DNA from: Megascapheus bottae | Taxonomy: Eukaryota > Chordata > Mammalia > Rodentia > Geomyidae | Assembly: GCA_024803745.1 (NCBI GenBank) | Contig: JANJXV010000129.1 | Span: forward strand, 1,364,001-1,428,000 | Length of the DNA: 64,000 bases | Direction: 5' to 3' | Notes under the pieces: generated by a model | Told to the model about the DNA's origin: nothing | Databases searched by the model: none | What the model saw: the letters and a program-made list of their open reading frames with translations, nothing else | Shown here: positions 46,893 through 60,000 of the stretch, piece by piece | How the letters are laid out: each line of letters opens with the position of its first letter | Numbering within the stretch: the first letter of the stretch is position 1 | Translations under genes and position numbers: made by a program

Positions 46893-47154
46893 AAAAAGAA
46901 AAAATAGTTTCTTCCCCAATTGATTATTATGCCAGACATAGAACATTAACATTCTGGGTGTACTTCACAGTATTATTACTTGATACCCTAAGATTTTGCA
47001 ATATTCTCTCAGTATCAGCATATGTCATCATATAATGTAGTTCCTTTTCAATGGAATAATTCCATTTATAACCTAAATCTACTCCCCCGACTTATTTCTG
47101 TCGATACCACAATTGCTCTCCCATGATATGCCACAAGCCATTAAACATTTTATG

Positions 47155-47345
47155 GTGGGTAATTGGAAAGGAGTCTAATGGAATTTTGTGCCAGGCTGGC
47201 TTTGAACCATGGTCCTCAGATCTCAGTCTCCTGAGTAGCTAGGATGACAGGCGTGAGCCACCAACACCTGGCTTGCCTTTTTATTTTTTTGTGGGTCTTG
47301 GGACTTGAACTCTGGGCCTAGGCACCATCCCTAAGCTTTTCAGGT
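47155..47345 (-). repeat. SINE fragments, unit B
   Basis: Copy of 12,115-12,300, just upstream of the KRAB exon. Confidence 0.65.
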
Positions 47346-47444
47346 CAATATTTCATGTAAGTCTAAACATTTAAGTAAAGGAATACAATTCCAACAAATA
47401 AAGAATAAAATTCCAGACATGGTGTGTTTATAACTCAGTGCTAA

Positions 47445-47684
<240 letters not shown>

Positions 47685-48361
47685 TAAATGAAAGATTCCA
47701 GGGCCTGAGAATTATCATTACTTTCTAAAGAAAACCTAAGGTAATTTTGTACTCATTCTTCAGGATACATTCAGGATATTTTGACAACAGTACTAAATTA
47801 TGTTTCCTCTAATGGAGATGACATTCCAAACTTACACAGTAATTGTAAGTGGATAAACCATCCAGAATAGAATATATATCATTATTGGAAATAGGATCTA
47901 CAAATCACTAAACAGTGAGTTTATAATGGAAACCTGGCACTAGGTGCAATGTTTCATGCCTGTAATCTTAAAATATTCAGGAGGAAGAAATCTAAGAATT
48001 CTAATTTGAAGCCAGCAATGGCATAAAAATTGCCATGAAACTCTATAACTCCAAGTAAACCCTCAAAAATGTTAGTGGAGTGTCAAGAGTTTGACTTTGT
48101 TGTTGAGTGCTTGCCTAGCATGCATGAATACCTATGCATGTAAGTGGAACTGGGACTCAAACTGGTATTTTTCTAGCCTTGAGCAAGACAGCTAAGTTTA
48201 TGCCATAGAAAATGAATCCAGAGCTGGGGAAGAGTCAACCATGGAGCCAGTGAGAAATGAGAAAAAAGATTTAATACATAACATGTGAGTAGGATGTCTG
48301 CGAACTTAAAGCAATGATGACACAGCATAAGCAATAATTCTCTACTGTTTCTAATTTACAG

Positions 48362-48451
48362 GGCACTGTGTTCCCAAACCTGTATTAATTGACAAGCTAG
48401 AGCACTGTGCAGAACTCTGGATAGGAAATTCCTCTGACAAGAATATCACAG
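48362..48451 (+). CDS. KRAB-ZNF second exon, unit B
   Basis: 90 bp, open in phase, encoding HCVPKPVLIDKLEHCAELW. The donor is 'gtgagt'. One nonsynonymous difference from unit A. Confidence 0.85.
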
Positions 48452-48599
48452 GTGAGTGAATGCATCTTCATATTGATGTTGGAGCCTGAGCCCCATTGGT
48501 AAGTTCATGTTGTGATGTACTGAGCAATAATATTCTTAGTTACCCTAAATCCGGTGTGGAACCTATGGAATTCTTTGTGAATGAATCAAGAATCATTTT

Positions 48600-49092
48600 C
48601 TTTTCCCAAGCCTATGCTTGGTCTCAGGGCCTGAGCATGGTCCTTGGGTTTTCTCAAGGCTAGCTCTCTACTTCTTGAGTCATAGCACCACTTCTGGCTT
48701 TTTCTTTGTATGTAGTACCAAGGAACTGAACCAGGTCTTTGTGCATGCTAGCCCAAAAACCCGGCACCAAGAATCATAGGGTGATATGATGAATTCTATG
48801 TGGCAGTAGAGTTAAAGTTAGATTTCTCTGTAGAAATCACTGTGAAACAAAATAAAATGAGAAAGCCATGAGCCCGTGGCTCATGCCTGTAATCCTAGCT
48901 ACTTAGGAGGCTGAGATCTGAGGATCAAGGTTCAAAGACTGACCTATCACAAAAACATCTTAGACACTTCTCTCCAATGAACCAATAGAAAATGAGAAGT
49001 GGGGTTGAGGCTAAAGACATAGGGCAGTAGCCTTGAGCTGAAGAGCTCAGGAAGAACAGCCAGGTCTAGAATTCAAGTCCCATGACCGCAAA
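48600..49092. repeat. ID-like (minus) and Geo-type (plus) SINEs, unit B
   Basis: 48,600-48,770 and 48,867-49,092 match the unit A elements at 13,555 and 13,825. Confidence 0.8.
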
Positions 49093-49094
49093 AC

Positions 49095-49166
<72 letters not shown>

Positions 49167-49198
49167 AGAAAGAGGGAAGAAAGAGGGAAGGAAGGAAA

Positions 49199-49256
<58 letters not shown>
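49093..49256 (+). repeat. (GAAA)n microsatellite, unit B
   Basis: GAAA array with a central GAGGG/GGAA interruption, slightly different in length from unit A. Confidence 0.95.
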
Positions 49257-49392
49257 ATGATCTTTCATTTCTTTAAAACTAAGACTATAAATGATTGAGC
49301 AAACAAGGAATAAGTCAGGGCATTATTCTCTGATAAGGATAATATCTTTTTGCTGGTAGGAAGAGACTGGTATTCAGAACCAGATCTTTCCA

Positions 49393-50090
49393 CCAGAAAT
49401 TGAGCCTAGTGGTAGAGTGCTTGCCTAGCATGCACAAAGACAGAGGTTTGATTCCTTATTACCACATACATAGAAAAAGCCAGAAGTAATGACTTCATTG
49501 GTAGGGTTCTAGTCTTGAGAAAACCCAAGGACAGTGGTTAGGTCTTAAGTTTAAACCCAGGAATGGAAGGAAAAGAAAAACAACAAAGTTTCAATCAACA
49601 TAAGAAAATTAACTAGACAATGAGCTGGGGATTTTCTGGTCTTCCATGGTTCTGAGGGACAGGAGTGTTAGAAAAGGAATTTTTATAAGACTTCAAATGG
49701 AAAGAAACAAATTTCAAAATTCCCACAAATAACTAAATTGAGACTTTAGTGAGAAGTTGTAACTGAAGGGTTATAGGTGTAAGTCCTTACTCTCAAGAAT
49801 CGTTCTTACTTGGATCAAAGGCAAACAGACATATACACCAAACTTGTGGCCGCTGAATCTAGAAAAAATTCGTGTTCCTCACTTAATGGTTAATAAGCAA
49901 ACAGCATTGAAACTGGCTAAGGTAATCCTATCTGCTACTCAGGACCTGAGACTCTTATCTGTAGTTAACTCTAGAAAAGAGTATGTGGGGCTGTAGCTCA
50001 AGGATAGGGGTTATAGTCTTCTGCTGAAGTGTTCAGGGACAGGGCCAAGGCCTATGAACTACAAAAAAAAGAAAAGAAAAGAGAAGAAAG
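49393..50090 (+). repeat. ID-like SINE and Geo-type fragment, unit B
   Basis: 49,393-49,580 and about 49,915-50,065 match the unit A elements at 14,335 and 14,860. Confidence 0.75.
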
Positions 50091-50489
50091 TTTTAAAAAG
50101 ATGCAAAACAGCACAATACTTAGATTATTTCTCAAAAATAAAAGAAAGGCAGCTATTCCTCAATGTATAAACAAAACAGTATTTCAAAAAAAACAGCTGC
50201 AGGTATGCTATTGTTACTACTCAGCTTAAAACTGTAGCAATACATAGATGGGTAATTTCAATAAATATTTCCTGTGATATAAAAAGAGAACTAAAACACA
50301 GAAAAACATTATTGGTCATTGTAAAATATCATTTTCTTAATATGTTAGGGAGAAAAGCATATATTTCTCACAAATCAATTTCCACTTTTATATTTTAAAA
50401 TATCTAACACTTAGGATGGGAAAGTAAAGTCATTACCTTTACAGTAAGGAATATTTGTATCTCATGTATGTTTGTGTCTTTTTTTCTAG

Positions 50490-50914
50490 GACTCATTTTA
50501 GATGTCCAGGTAATGGAAAATGTGCTCAAGACTTGCCAGGAAAGTCCACATGAATGTCTATGTGAAGTAGCAGTTGCAAGTAGTATCGAAGTGGAGGAAA
50601 ATGTGAGATTTGCAAGAACTTTAAATTTGAGCTCTACACATAATCCAGAGCTGATTAGTAATAACGGTAACAACTTCCGGGTGAGGACTGAGGAGTTCAT
50701 TAAGTGTCAGACCATGCTTCTGTCTCCTAAGCCTGATGAGATGCATACTGCATATACATCTCGTATGTCTCCTGTTCTTAAAAAATCCATCGGATATTCA
50801 GAGCATTTTATTCATGATTGTGACAGTCCAAAAGATCTGCAGTATCATAATTCTGTTCTCCCTGCCCAAGAAATTCTTCAGGGAGGGAGGAAAACGGCTA
50901 AATGTACTGTGTGA
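50490..50914 (+). pseudogene. KRAB-ZNF terminal exon, spacer part, unit B
   Basis: Two in-phase acceptors 12 nt apart: 'tttttttctag' ending at 50,489 (adds GLIL before DVQ) and 'actcattttag' ending at 50,501. The frame continues QVMENVLKTCQESPHECL to RKTAKCTV and the TGA shared with unit A. In unit A the upstream acceptor is 'ctatg', so only the downstream one remains. Confidence 0.83.
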
Positions 50915-51081
50915 TGAAAAATATTGTACTTAACACCGACCATCACTACACATCCGAAAATGTACATAGGAGAGACTCCTCATACATGTAGTGAATGTGA
51001 GAAATCTTTCAGTAATGAAATACGCCTCACAATACCTCAGAGCAAATATCCTGAGATATGTGATGCGTACGTCAAGTGTGA

Positions 51082-51978
51082 AAATTAATTTCTGAGAAGT
51101 CAGACCTGACGCTCCAACCTCGATCTCCAAGAGAAGACAAACCTTATGAATATGAGGAACGTAATAAAATTTCTGCCCAGAATTCAGCAATCAGCACACA
51201 TCAGAGATCTCACACAGAAGAGAAATCTTATGAATGGGATAAATGTGGGAAGACTTTTAGACTGAAATCATACCTCACTTTGCACCAGAGAAGACACACA
51301 GAAGAGAAACCTTATGAATATAACAAATGAGAAAAGTCTTTCACCCAGAAGATACACCTTCGAGTTCATCAAATAACACACACAGGAGAGAAATCTTATA
51401 AGTGTAATGAATGTGGAAAGTCTTTCCAAGGGAAGGGAAAACTTCGTGTTCATCAGAGAATACACACAGGAGTGAAACCTTATGAATGTAACCAATGTGT
51501 AAAGTCTTTCAGACAGAAATCTTCCCTCAAATTGCATCAAAGAACACACACAGGAGAGAAACCTTATGTGTGCAACAAATGTGGAAAGACCTTCAATTGG
51601 AAGTCATATCTTGATGGGCATTATAGAAAACACACAGGAGAGAAAACTTATGCATGTAGTGAATGCGGAAAGTCTTTCAAATGGAAGGTAAAACTCCATG
51701 TTCATCAGAGAATATACTCAGGAGAAACACCTTATGAGTGTAACATATGTGGAAAGTCCTTCACACAGAAGCCAAACCTCAACATGCATAAGACAATTCA
51801 AACAGGAGAAAATCCTTATGAATGTAACCGATGTGGAATGTCTTTCAAATGGAAGTCTTCCCTCAAATTGCATCAGAGAACACACACAGGAGAGAAACTG
51901 TACGAGTGCATCAAATGTGGTAAGACCTTCAGATGGAAGTCACATTACAGGAGGCATAACAGAATTCACACATATTAG
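51082..51978 (+). pseudogene. C2H2 zinc-finger array, unit B, split by a stop
   Basis: Same array as 16,025-16,921. A TGT-to-TGA change at 51,328-51,330 destroys the second Cys of the third finger and ends that frame. The remainder, 51,331-51,978, is open. Intact fingers here include YKCNECGKSF, YECNQCVKSF, YVCNKCGKTFNW, YECNRCGMSFKW (Cys kept, unlike unit A) and YECIKCGKTFRW. Confidence 0.88.
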
Positions 51979-52718
51979 AAACCTTAGGAATATAACCAAA
52001 GTTGAAAGTCTTTCGTGCAGTATTCACCCTTCAGGAAGCGTAAGAGAGTTCACACATATGAGAAGCCTTAGCAATGTAATAAATAGGAAAGACTTTTTAG
52101 TCTGTGGAAGAAAACTCAGCTTGTGTCACAGAACCAACACAAGATAAAACCCTTAATGAATGTAGCAAATGTTCAGTCTTTTCCCCAGAAGGCACAAGTC
52201 AAGATTTATCACTAAACACCCACAGGATAGAATCCTATGAATAAAATGAAAGGGAAATTTTTTTGAAGAACTCATAGTTGAGTTTGCATGATACCACACA
52301 GACACAGGATAAAAATCGTATGAATATAAGAATATGAAAAATCCATCATGAACGCATGACTAAGTATAAAATGCACATAGGAGAGAAAAACCTTATGAAT
52401 ATTACAAATGTGGAAAGTGTTTGACCTGGAAGGCATACTTCTGTGTTCATCACAAACCTGATTCCCATAGAAGAAAAGAAAACTAATGAATAGAACAAAT
52501 GTGCAATGACTTTTAATCAGAAGTCAGTCTTCAGTACATTCCAGAACATACACAATAGAGAAATTCTGAGTAATGAAAAACATTCAGCTATATATAGAAT
52601 CTCTGTATATGGGAGCATTAAGGTAAGTCTTCTAAACAAAGTCAACCTTCAGCAAGCATTTAGAGCACTCACAGAAGAAATAATAGCATGTAGGAAAACC
52701 TTTGTCAGAAACCTCTAA
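51979..52718 (+). pseudogene. Decayed zinc-finger tail, unit B
   Basis: Copy of 16,922-17,660 with the same stops. Confidence 0.68.
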
Positions 52719-52719
52719 A

Positions 52720-52887
52720 AGCTGACTGTGTGGCTTAGTGGTAGAGTGCTAACCTATCAAGGATGAAGGCCTGGGTTAGATTCCTCAATACTACGTGAAA
52801 AGAGCAAGCCAGAAGCAGCACTGTGGTCCAAATGCTAGAGTGCTAACCTTGAGCAAAAGTAGCTCAGTCCCTGAGTTCAAGCCTAAG

Positions 52888-52968
<81 letters not shown>

Positions 52969-53040
52969 AGAGAAAGAGAGAGACAGAGAGAGACAGAAAG
53001 AGAGAGAGAAAGAGAGAGAGAAAAAGAGAAAAGAGACAGA
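52720..53040 (+). repeat. ID-like SINE and (GA)n microsatellite, unit B
   Basis: SINE at 52,720-52,890, then about 100 bp of nearly pure GA followed by GAGAAA/GAGACA variants. Unit A instead has a regular GAGACA pattern. Confidence 0.88.
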
Positions 53041-53124
53041 AAGTGAGAGAAACAGGAACTTCTAAATTTTACAGAGATAGAGAAGGAGACAGAAACTAAT
53101 TTCTAAACTTTACAGTCTTTCTAT

Positions 53125-53505
53125 TTCCTTACAAATTCGTCTATGTCATTCTTTCTGACAGAAGCACAGAATTCCATTGTGTAAAAATACCATATTTGAT
53201 CTACTCATCAACTGACGGGCATCTGGGTTGGTTCCATACCTTTGCTATAGTAAATAGTGCTGTGATAAATGTTATTGTTCTAGTGAATTTAGTATGTCCT
53301 ATCTGGACGATTGGCAAGTAGTGAAATTGCTGGATCACAGGGGAGCTCTATGTTTAGTCTTTTTGGGATACTGCCATAGTGCTTTCCATAGTGGTTGAAC
53401 GAGTTTGCAATCCCACCACAGTGTAGTAGTGATCCCTCCTGGCCACATCCCCTCCAGCATAAGTTATTAGATTTCTGGATCTTGGCCATTCTAACTGGAG
53501 TGAGG
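53125..53505 (-). mobile_element. Antisense L1 ORF2 C-terminal fragment, mostly unit B only
   Basis: The reverse strand reads as L1 ORF2 near the Cys-rich end ([29 protein letters not shown]). In unit A all but the last about 40 bp is missing, with the GA array joined directly to 'agatttctggatcttggcca'. Confidence 0.85.
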
Positions 53506-53539
53506 AGGAAAAGGGAAAGAGGAACTGAAACTTTCTCTC

Positions 53540-53965
53540 CTTACAGATGACATGATTCTGTATTTAAAGAACCCTATAGTCTCTACTCCGAAGCTGCTTG
53601 AGCTGATATAAAACTTTGGTAAGGTAGCAGGGTATAAAATTAACCTTCAATGTCAACTGCCTTCTTATATGCCAAGAAACGAGAGGAATGAGGCAAGAAT
53701 CAGGATAGCAACTCATTTTGCTATCAAAGAAAATAAAATACCTAGGAATTAACTTAGAATGTAAAGCACCTTTTTGATGGAACTATAAACCCTGGAGGAG
53801 GAAATTAACGCAGAACTGAGGAAATGCAAAAACCTTTGCTCCTGGTTTGGAAGGAGTAATATTGTAAAAATGGCAATCTTCAATCAATATTCCAATGTCA
53901 TTCTTTAAAGAAACAGAAGAGGAAATCCAAAATTTCACTTGGAATAATAAAAGACCCCTTATAGT
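53540..53965 (+). mobile_element. L1 ORF2 fragment, unit B
   Basis: Copy of 18,117-18,568, starting at the RT catalytic motif. It lacks about 35-45 bp near 53,880 that unit A keeps. Confidence 0.83.
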
Positions 53966-56900
53966 CTGTCTTCTTGCATGATACATAATGTTTAATCTCA
54001 CCTTCTCCACCAAAATCTCACCTTTCTCATTGAGACATAGGTGGCCCTGTTTACTAGCAGCAAAGGCTCAAACGCGCAGTTTCAGGTGTCACCACTGCCT
54101 CTGTTACTGGATAGATCCAACTCTGTCATCGATTCTGAGGTCTGCTCTGGGAGTCTTGGTCACAAGTTGTTCTGTGGCATCTGCTGCCTGCCTGTGCCTA
54201 TTTGCTACCTTTTCTCCAGCAGCCTACAACATGGAATGAATTTCACGGGCTGATGCTCTCCTTCATATGCAGGGCAGGATGAGCCCAATCCTCCCTCATC
54301 TTCCTCTTCCAATTTTTGGGAAAAAATGTGCTGGCAGAAGTCCTCAGGTGTGGCGCATGGCTGATCCACACTTTTAATCCAGGCTGGTCAGGAGGCTTAG
54401 ATCTGAGTATGGAAGTTCCAAGTCACCTAGAACAGGAAAGTCTGATAGATTCTTACTACCAAAAATAAAAACAGCTGGGAATGGAGTTTGGGCTCAAGTG
54501 GTAAAGGGCTAGTCTTGAGTACAAATGCTTAGTGCCCAGGCCCTGAGTTCAGGCTCCAGCACTGCCAACAACCTCACTTTAGTGAGATTTTAGCTTTATC
54601 CATGTAGGCACATCTCACTGGAATCTTTGCTGGTAGAGATAGTCTTCATAATTTTGACTCAAGGTAAAGGTCCTCCTGGGGTAGTACACAAAAGATGTCA
54701 CGGAGAGAGGAGCCCCACTTGCTCCAGGTTTGAAGATGGCATAGGTCAAGCCAGCATGGAGTTGGCACATCAGTCTTTTTCCTAGCACCACCTACCAGTG
54801 AATGTCAAATGACATTGATTGTTGTGGGATTGTGTGGTTGAAGTGCCTCATTAAGGGCAGTGTTAGCACATCCAAACTTGGATACCAGGAATGCTGAAAT
54901 CTCAAAGCTAAGATTTCTGTTGGCTACAGAAATGCTGGTGTGTCTGTTATTCACTAAAAGTTCAGGTGCAAAGATTCTGAAGCTTGATGCCATGTGTTTA
55001 TTCCATTTAGTAAAATTATTTTAATGCACTGTATAAGTTAAAACATTTGATAAGAGTCAGGGGTAGTGAAAACATTGTTCTTGAATTCAGGTGTCTTGCA
55101 GGGTAATGGGGGGGGTGGCTGGGACTATGAAGCTGGAGCTGCTATCAAACCATGGATCATGTTCCTCTTTGTCTGGGAGAAATGACTTCAAAGATGAAAT
55201 TTGAATGGTGAGGAAAAGATGATGATGTACTCAGGAAATTTCTCCTAAACAAATGCTCATATGGAAGTGGGATGGGGGCTGGGCATGTCTGAGGCAGAGC
55301 TTAAGGGGGCTTCTCATGGCATTGAGAACGTTCCTTGCGACTTCAAGCATGCAGCAGGGTGTTTTAGATGACCATTGTGAGATGGATGGAATAAGACTGG
55401 AGACAAGATGAATGCTGGGATCCTGCAATGCTCTTGCATGAGTGGCTGGTGGCTCACCTGAAAGAACTAATTATGTCTAAAAAAGAAATCAGGAATTTGT
55501 TTTGATTAGATAATACCTGTAATCCGAGGCATATTCAGGATCCTGATCTTAGTATTGTGGTTTAAAACCAACCCAGCAAAGGGAAAAATGCATGAGACTC
55601 ATACTCCCAGTTTAGAGCAAGAACAAAGATTGAAGTAGAGCTGTGGCTCAAGAGCTAGAGTGCTACCTTGAGCAAAGAAAAGCTAAGAAAAAGCTCCAGG
55701 TTTTGAGTTCAAGGCCAGGAATGAAAGAAGGAAGGTAAAAAAGAGAAAGATGTGAGGAAGGGAAATATATAAATGAAAGAGAGAAGGAACTAGAAATTTA
55801 AAACTAGAGAATATTTAAAAGTCATCAGTCCTTCTAAGAAAAGTGTTGGAGTATGGGTTCTATATGTGGTGAACTGGAAGCCCAGCAGTGACTTGTTAAC
55901 CAAAGAGTCACCATGATGAGCAAAGGATAGAAATCTGCATGAGCCTCTTAGCGGATGGAGTGACAGAAGAGAACCTCAGCTCCCATCCCATAGTTAGAAG
56001 TATATAGAGATGGGGAAGTTGGCATCACCTTGATGTCATTGTGTCCATGGAGACTGGAAGCCATGGATCTGTGAAAGCACAATGTTCTGGTTACTGAGCT
56101 GAGAGGCTGAGGAGAGCCAAGTCCTGGCCATGAAGAAATCAGAGTGGCAGCAGAGCAACTCTGCTGCAGTGTGTGCCTGCTTGGCTGTTCTTATTCTGTG
56201 GTGGATCAGGCCGGAGCGGGTGATAGTAACTGTTTTGTGGTCACAAGCCCTTCACCAAGAGCTTCCTCTGAGATCCTCATAAGCTAGAGGGTGGCTGGTG
56301 GTGGGATGTGTGTGGGGTGGAAGTGACAGAGGGATGGACGCATGGCAAGGTGGGTGAAGAGATGAGAGGAATGATGAGAGCCCAGTTCATTGGTTTCCAA
56401 GGTTAATGGGTGGGAGGTAGAGAGGCATGATGGAGGAATGATGGAGGCAGGGGAAGGTGTTGACAGATTGAGGCCATCTATAGTGCCAGCCTGGCCATCA
56501 TCTGAAGCCCATAGGCAGCTTCCTGATCCTTCACTTAGTCCTGCTCCTTGTGGAGGGAATGTCACGTGTACCCAGAGCTAGGGGTGGGGCAATGTTAGTA
56601 GCACCTGGAGAACCATTGGCCTCTACCTGGGTGGGGGGTGGTTATGGCTCCCATGCTGGGTGGCCTGATAGCTATGGAACAGATCTCTCCTTAGCTACCA
56701 CAGTCAGTGGCTGCTCTCCATCTAGGGTTAGGGCACCTGCTCAGCCATCAGGACACCCCATGCCAGGACAGAGGCCTACAATTCAGATGGCAGCACAGGG
56801 GTGAAGATGATCTCACCCTAGCCCTAGTTACATGGCTGTCCCTGCATGCAGGACAGGATGAGCTGGGGGAAGATGTTCTCTGTGTTTTTCCACAGCCTAT

Positions 56901-57090
56901 CCCGGCCTCTTCTTGTGTCTGATTAGACCAAGAGAGTACCAGGTTCCATCTCATAGTCCTGGTTCTTTTTCTTTTACAGTCATGAGGCTTGAACTCAGGT
57001 CCTGGGTACTGTCCCTGAGCTCTTTTGCTCAAGGTTGATGCTCTACCATTTGAACCATAGTGCCATTTCCAGCTTTTCCTTTTCATGTGG
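53966..57090. other. Unclassified low-copy stretch with SINEs, unit B
   Basis: Copy of 18,569-21,695. SINEs lie at 54,340-54,580 (plus), 55,505-55,745 (plus, with the 'gagtgctaccttgag' segment lost from unit A) and 56,965-57,095 (minus). No gene is recognised in between. Confidence 0.5.
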
Positions 57091-57454
57091 ATCTCTGATA
57101 TGTCCAGTTCTGTGCCTGCAGGGAGGCACTCACCCCACAGACAGAGCCACCTCTGCCGTGACTGTGACTGCCCACAACCCTCACACCCACTCCTTGCACA
57201 CCCCTCGACTCCAGTTTTAGGTCCTCTTGGACTGGGTGTCCAGCCTAACCCTTCCTACACTCACAAAGGGTCTACAATTGTCTTCCCAGGGTCCTTTCTT
57301 CTGCCAGCCAGAGTACAGACTGTGCACATCTTGACGATCACAGAGCTCAAAGCCAAAGGCTGAGATGCGGAAGGGGGTGACCCAGTAGCTGCACAGGGCC
57401 CATGGATCATCCTGTGCATCCCCCAGCCTGTGACTTCCCCCACCTCCTTGGCAG

Positions 57455-58036
57455 GGAAGCTCCATGCCCACATCCTGATCGCTGTTCCCCTCCAATTCCA
57501 TTCTCCCTTGGATTTTGCAGACTGTCTACCATCAGGATCTAAAATTCTATTCATCACTTTATGTCCTTATCACTGATTTGCTACTTTGGCAGGATCTCCC
57601 CATGCCTGGAGAATGGGCATGTCATGTACTCTCTGTGGAGAAGTTGCCCCAGGAGAAGAAATATGCACTTCATGTGTGTGTTGGACAGGGCAGGAGGGCT
57701 CCATAGGATCAGAAGCCACAGGAGGGGTGCAGATGGGGGAATGCTAGGGGCCCCAGGGGACAGTGGGAGTTAGGGCACAGTTGGTTCCTTCTGCAGGGTT
57801 GACACCGCTTCACAAACCCAACAGAATGAGGTTCACATTACAGATGTCAGAGACAGTGCAGATTGCCAATGGGCGCAGGGGTCACTGTCAATCCCAGATG
57901 CTGGCTGCATGCTGGGATGCACGCAGAGATGTTTTCAAGATCAGATAATGAGGATGTTGCAGGGTGTAACCATTCTTTTCAGATGGCTCTCTAGCTCTCT
58001 TGAGTTTCATCTCTATCTTTGGCTTTTTCTTGGCAG
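57455..58036. other. 582-bp segment present only in unit B
   Basis: It is bounded by the 8-bp direct repeat 'cttggcag' at 57,447-57,454 and 58,029-58,036. Unit A has a single copy of this site and lacks the rest. It contains no recognised repeat or gene, so it is more likely lost from A than inserted in B. Confidence 0.85.
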
Positions 58037-60000
58037 TTAACTGGAAATGAGAGTTTCATGGACTTTCCTTTCTGGACTGGCTTCAAACAGAAGCTATGCA
58101 CAGTTTTCAAACCATACCCTACTGTAGAAGGGAAGCTTGATCTGGTGCTTAACTGGGTTGCACTTTGGCTCCGTTTGCTATGCCTCACGGGAGGGGGCTC
58201 ATCATTTGTAGACTAAGATCTCATGACCTTCAAAGCCAAATGCTACCTGAAAGTTCAGGGTCCCAGCCTATGTGTTGGGCCGGGGTGAATACATTCTCTG
58301 TTATGCTGGGTCATCAACCCATGTTTTAAGCTGGAAGTAGGCAGTGCCACATTTGATAAGAACATCTGCCAGAGATTGTCACCTCATGAAAGCAGATTCT
58401 AAATTTGTATTCCATTTCCTGTGGTGGAGAAATCCCCTCCAACTTAGACAGGCTCACATCCACCTGCAGGTCACACTCTTAATGCACCCTTGAGTGTCCT
58501 CATGGTATTGGGATCTAAGTTTGTAGGGAATGCTGCTTTAGTCCATGAATTAGCTGGACAAGTGATGACAAACGTGTTGTGGATTAATATGAGAACAATT
58601 TAAGAAGTCCTGGAGGAGCATCAACCTGACCCTCTGTGGTGCTATAAATCTGATAGGATGTTCCAGACTGAGAAACAATCACATGGCTTTGTGTTTGGCA
58701 TCCAGACAAGTGAGTGCATGTCTTAGCTGTCAGCCAATACAGAGGAGAACATGAATAAGTGGGTGGAAAGCATCTGTCAGACCCCTGTCTGGGGGAAGGT
58801 GGAGAGAACATAGGAAGGTAGATACCATGCCTGTGGTGGGGCCAAAAAAAGGGTAAAAGAGGCAAAGGAACCAGGTACTGGTAGCTCAAGACTGTCATCC
58901 TAGCTACTCAGGAGTTTGAGACCTGAGGATCACAATTCAAAGCCAGCCCAGGACAGAAACTCCATGAGACTCTTATCTGCAATAAACTACTGAATGCAAG
59001 AAGCTCAAGCTCAGTGACAGCATCCAGGCCTAGCGTTCAAAACCCAGGACTGGAAGAAAAAAGTATCAAAGGACAAGAAGCTGGCCCAAAGTTAGAGGGA
59101 CTCTATCTTGACAAACAATACAATGGTAAGTTGCACTCAGAAGACTTGCACAAAATCTGGAAATGCCTGAGACCTATCTATGTATGTTTCCTGTTTGTCT
59201 AAATACATATGTTTATGCATTAATATATTAGTATAGAGAGACAGATCAATACATATGACTATACATATATACATAGCCAGACACTTATGGGTGGGTGGTA
59301 TACTGTGTGAGAGTTTGTGTTTGTGTTTTGTGGATGGCTATCTCTGTTTAGGAAAGATAGAAAATATGTAAATATCTTTAAAAAAACTTGAAAAAAATAT
59401 AGAGAGACATAAGCTCTTGAGGGAATCTGAAATGACAAGATTATTCACAGGCACGTTTATCCTTATGGATTCCTCAGCAAGTTTTAATTTTTTTCATTAT
59501 TTTCTTTCTTTTTTTGAACCAGTGCTAAGGATTTCTTTCAGGGACCAGTTGCTGCCAATTACTAATTTTCTCATGGCTGCTACAAGAGGAACTGAGCCAT
59601 AGTTCCACTTTTGCCTTATTTATTCGTGCTTAACTGAAGATAAAGATTTCTATCAGTGACTTTCTTTCAGGGGCTGGATTCTAACGAGGATCCCCAGACC
59701 TCAGGCTTCTCTATAGCTACAATTAACAATATGAGAACCCAGCACTGGGTTCCAATGCACAGGGCAAGAAATTGAGTGAATCTCTCAACTCCAATTAGCT
59801 ATAATAAGCTACAAGTGAAAGACCAATACCTTTGAGGAAAAGATGCTGAGGGTTATCACACAGGCCCTATGAGTAAGCCCTAAACCCTGTACACATGTGT
59901 GCATGCACACATTGGCAGATACACACACACATGCACACACACAATATCTCAGGCAATATTGTATTTTGTATTAATATCCAAAGATTGGACAACAGGATAG
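58037..60000. other. Unclassified stretch with one SINE, unit B
   Basis: Copy of 22,051-24,000. Geo-type SINE at 58,868-59,065. No gene recognised. Confidence 0.45.

Noticed and set aside
57515..57948. Three short plus-strand ORFs in the unit B-only segment
   Set aside because: They overlap in different frames, show no domain and have no splice context. The segment itself looks non-coding.
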